Shown here: positions 19,942-21,191 of the stretch, one piece after another
How positions within the stretch are numbered: the stretch's first letter is position 1
Layout: each line of letters starts with the position of its first letter
Origin: a virus
DNA length: 21,191 nucleotides
Virus record (IMG/VR): IMGVR_UViG_3300028399_000034
Location: 1-21,191 of that record
Strand: one strand, 5' to 3'
Notes under the pieces: model-generated
The model's database searches: none
What the model was told of the DNA's origin: nothing
Seen by the model: only the letters and a program-made list of their open reading frames with translations
Program-made: the position numbers and the translations under genes

Positions 19942-20124
19942 ATGAGCAATTTTATCAAAAAAACATTCCATCCAAGAAAACACAAATGGGAAGACGCCGA
20001 ATGGATTGACAATTTTTTCGGCAACCATAAATACGGAGTTATTTTTCCGTCCGACAAGCAAAACGGCAAGCCGTTGAAAGCCATTGCGTTTAACCCAGAA
20101 AAGATTGAATTAAAAACTAATTAA
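19942..20124 (+). CDS. Hypothetical protein, 60 aa
   Basis: MSNFIKKTFHPRKHKWEDAE, then WIDNFFGNHKYGVIFPSDKQ and NGKPLKAIAFNPEKIELKTN. It is basic and aromatic-rich, with no Cys and no named motif. The last part has beta-strand character (YGVIFPSD). It begins 4 bases after the coiled-coil gene with five A's before the ATG. Confidence 0.45.
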   Translation: MSNFIKKTFHPRKHKWEDAEWIDNFFGNHKYGVIFPSDKQNGKPLKAIAFNPEKIELKTN

Positions 20125-20154
20125 ATCTATGACAAATTTAATGTTATAAAATAT

Positions 20155-20544
20155 ATGATAACAAATTCAATACTAAAAACAAATGTGCAAAAAATAGAAC
20201 AAATGATAAAATCGTCAGAAATAAAATGGGAGAATGTTTTTTTGGAATTATTATTGGAAGATAAAATAAATTTTGCCAATCTGTTAAATTTATACATACA
20301 GTCTTTAAAAGAAAAAGAAAAAGAACAAAGAATGAATATAAACGGACTGGCATTGATGTTGTCAAAATTTATCCCTTATAATAAAAAATATAAACCTGAT
20401 AAATTTGTTATAGCCAAGTCTGCTTATCATTTAATAAAATCAAAAGTATTTCATACTGCTCCTATAGAAAAAAAGTTATTCAAAATAATCAAAGAAAACA
20501 AATATTCAGAAGATGAAAATGGCATTTCTCAAATAAAAAGTTAA
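20155..20544 (+). CDS. Hypothetical helical protein, 129 aa
   Basis: A Lys-rich, A/T-biased protein. MITNSILKTNVQKIEQMIKS, then ENVFLELLLEDKINFANLLN and SLKEKEKEQRMNINGLALML, suggest an all-helical fold. A later region has KYKPDKFVIAKSAYHLIKSK. No known motif. There is no clear Shine-Dalgarno sequence in the 30-base leader. Confidence 0.45.
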   Translation: MITNSILKTNVQKIEQMIKSSEIKWENVFLELLLEDKINFANLLNLYIQSLKEKEKEQRMNINGLALMLSKFIPYNKKYKPDKFVIAKSAYHLIKSKVFHTAPIEKKLFKIIKENKYSEDENGISQIKS

Positions 20545-20551
20545 TTGTTAT

Positions 20552-20992
20552 ATGAACCCACTCGCTAAAAAATTGCGCGCCATCAGAAACAAACACTTTC
20601 CGCCGAAGCTGGAGTTTGGGTGTGAAATAAATAGTTGTGGCAATGTCTGGAAAATAATTGATGGTAGATGGAAAAAAGTTGACAAAGAAAAAGAAAAATA
20701 TCTCATTAAAAACTTTGGTTATGGTAAGAATTGGCATAATAAAATAGGCACAAGCCATTATGAACCATTCACAGAAGTTCTTGGCAAACCAGTTTCCTTG
20801 GAAGAGATTTTGAAAATGATAAGATTAAAAGATAATAAAAAAAGGTCAATGTTTATTGGAACCGATAATGATAAAAGATTTATTTGGATAGGAGTATCTC
20901 CGAGCGAAAATAGTATTAAATATGACCTCACCCGCTCTCCCGAAGGACAGGATGACGAAACGCTAAAAAAAATTATAAATTTAATCAAATAA
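20552..20992 (+). CDS. Conserved phage hypothetical protein, 146 aa
   Basis: It starts MNPLAKKLRAIRNKHFPPKL. A pattern known from several phages appears after residue 65: IGTSHYEPFTEVLGKPVSLE then EILKMIRLKDNKKRSMFIGT, close to 'lGrpitl.dvl.ai'. A further region has FIWIGVSPSENSIKYDLTRS. Cysteines at 24 and 29. The function of this family is unknown. Base composition is more A/T-rich than the purZ region. A long stem-loop follows directly after the stop. Confidence 0.55.
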   Translation: MNPLAKKLRAIRNKHFPPKLEFGCEINSCGNVWKIIDGRWKKVDKEKEKYLIKNFGYGKNWHNKIGTSHYEPFTEVLGKPVSLEEILKMIRLKDNKKRSMFIGTDNDKRFIWIGVSPSENSIKYDLTRSPEGQDDETLKKIINLIK

Positions 20993-20996
20993 TTAG

Positions 20997-21080
20997 TCCC
21001 TTCCACCGCCCGACTTAGGTCGGGAAAATCTGTGCCACTTACAGACCGTTCAACCTTTTTAAGTTGGGCGGTGGAGGGGA
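20997..21080 (+). promoter_or_regulatory. Long structured RNA element
   Basis: The arms 20997-21016 (TCCCTTCCACCGCCCGACTT) and 21061-21080 (AAGTTGGGCGGTGGAGGGGA) pair at all 20 positions, 18 Watson-Crick and two G-U. The wobble pairs are possible only in plus-strand RNA. Inside, AGGT/ACCT, CGG/CCG and TCTGT/ACAGA continue the stem, with a small loop GCCACTT. An alternative hairpin CCCGAC-TTAG-GTCGGG competes with it. It lies 4 bases after one stop codon and 16 bases before the ATG at 21097. Confidence 0.75.
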
Positions 21081-21096
21081 TATAAAATTAAAAAGT

Positions 21097-21191
21097 ATGA
21101 GAAACCAGCAAATAGAAAATAAAATAGAGGAAATAGAACTAAAAATACAAGCGATATTAGAACCATATTTTGTAGTTTTGGACGGGAGATG
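21097..21191 (+). CDS. Partial hypothetical protein (N-terminus)
   Basis: ATG at 21097; 31 full codons are seen before the window ends: MRNQQIENKIEEIELKIQAI then LEPYFVVLDGR. The N-terminus looks like an alpha-helix with Glu/Lys alternation. It follows the long structured element. Nothing more can be said because the rest is missing. Confidence 0.4.
   Translation, partial: MRNQQIENKIEEIELKIQAILEPYFVVLDGR

Noticed and set aside
1-21191. Alternative genetic code with TGA read as Gly, as in some CPR groups
   Set aside because: TGA ends several genes in ATGA overlaps (for example 18564-18567, 18950-18953 and 19421-19424), and frames are full length with the standard code.
1-21191. tRNA genes, CRISPR arrays, integrase or transposase
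   Set aside because: No cloverleaf with a T-arm, no regular spaced repeats, and no recombinase motif could be found on either strand by eye.

Overview
The window looks like part of the genome of an uncultured tailed double-stranded DNA phage. A leftward structural module (about 1-10725, minus strand) and a rightward replication and nucleotide-metabolism module (about 11106-21191, plus strand) diverge from a regulatory centre at about 10726-11776. No host housekeeping gene, integrase, tRNA or CRISPR array is visible. Both ends are cut inside genes.

Read in the direction of transcription, the structural module runs: two small overlapping genes, terminase small subunit, terminase large subunit, portal, a small unknown, a GroES-like protein, a scaffold-like protein, a head-decoration candidate, the major capsid protein, and then a set of neck, fibre and anchored proteins. 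Three of these last proteins begin with a signal peptide or membrane anchor, and two carry the GVGTTTP fibre motif. That motif, the mostly Shine-Dalgarno-poor starts and perfect sigma70-type promoters suggest a host in the Candidate Phyla Radiation (Patescibacteria), but this is inference. TGA is used as a stop codon in ATGA overlaps, so the code appears standard.

The centre holds three perfect TTGACA-N17-TATAAT promoters facing right, one near-perfect promoter facing left (TTGACC-N17-TATAAT), a small helix-turn-helix protein, a probable short terminated RNA, a leftward leader with two stem-loops, and three copies of a DnaA-box-like 11-mer.

The most important content is at 15473-18567: a fused MazG-like/dUTPase protein, an adenylosuccinate-lyase homologue and a PurZ-type succinoaminodeoxyadenylate synthetase, with the last two genes overlapping. 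PurZ is the hallmark of phages that replace adenine by 2-aminoadenine (Z). The lyase would finish the reaction that characterised Z-phages leave to host PurB. The MazG-like domain could supply dGMP, as MazZ does. The window therefore appears to carry a nearly self-contained Z-nucleotide pathway. Upstream genes supply a Cas4/RecB-like nuclease and an OB-fold-like protein, and downstream comes a NinG-like protein.

A second recurring pattern is a stem-loop just 5' of a start codon, joined by a short A/T-rich linker and with little Shine-Dalgarno signal. It occurs at least eight times on both strands. Several of the stems need G-U pairs that exist only in the RNA of the coding strand.
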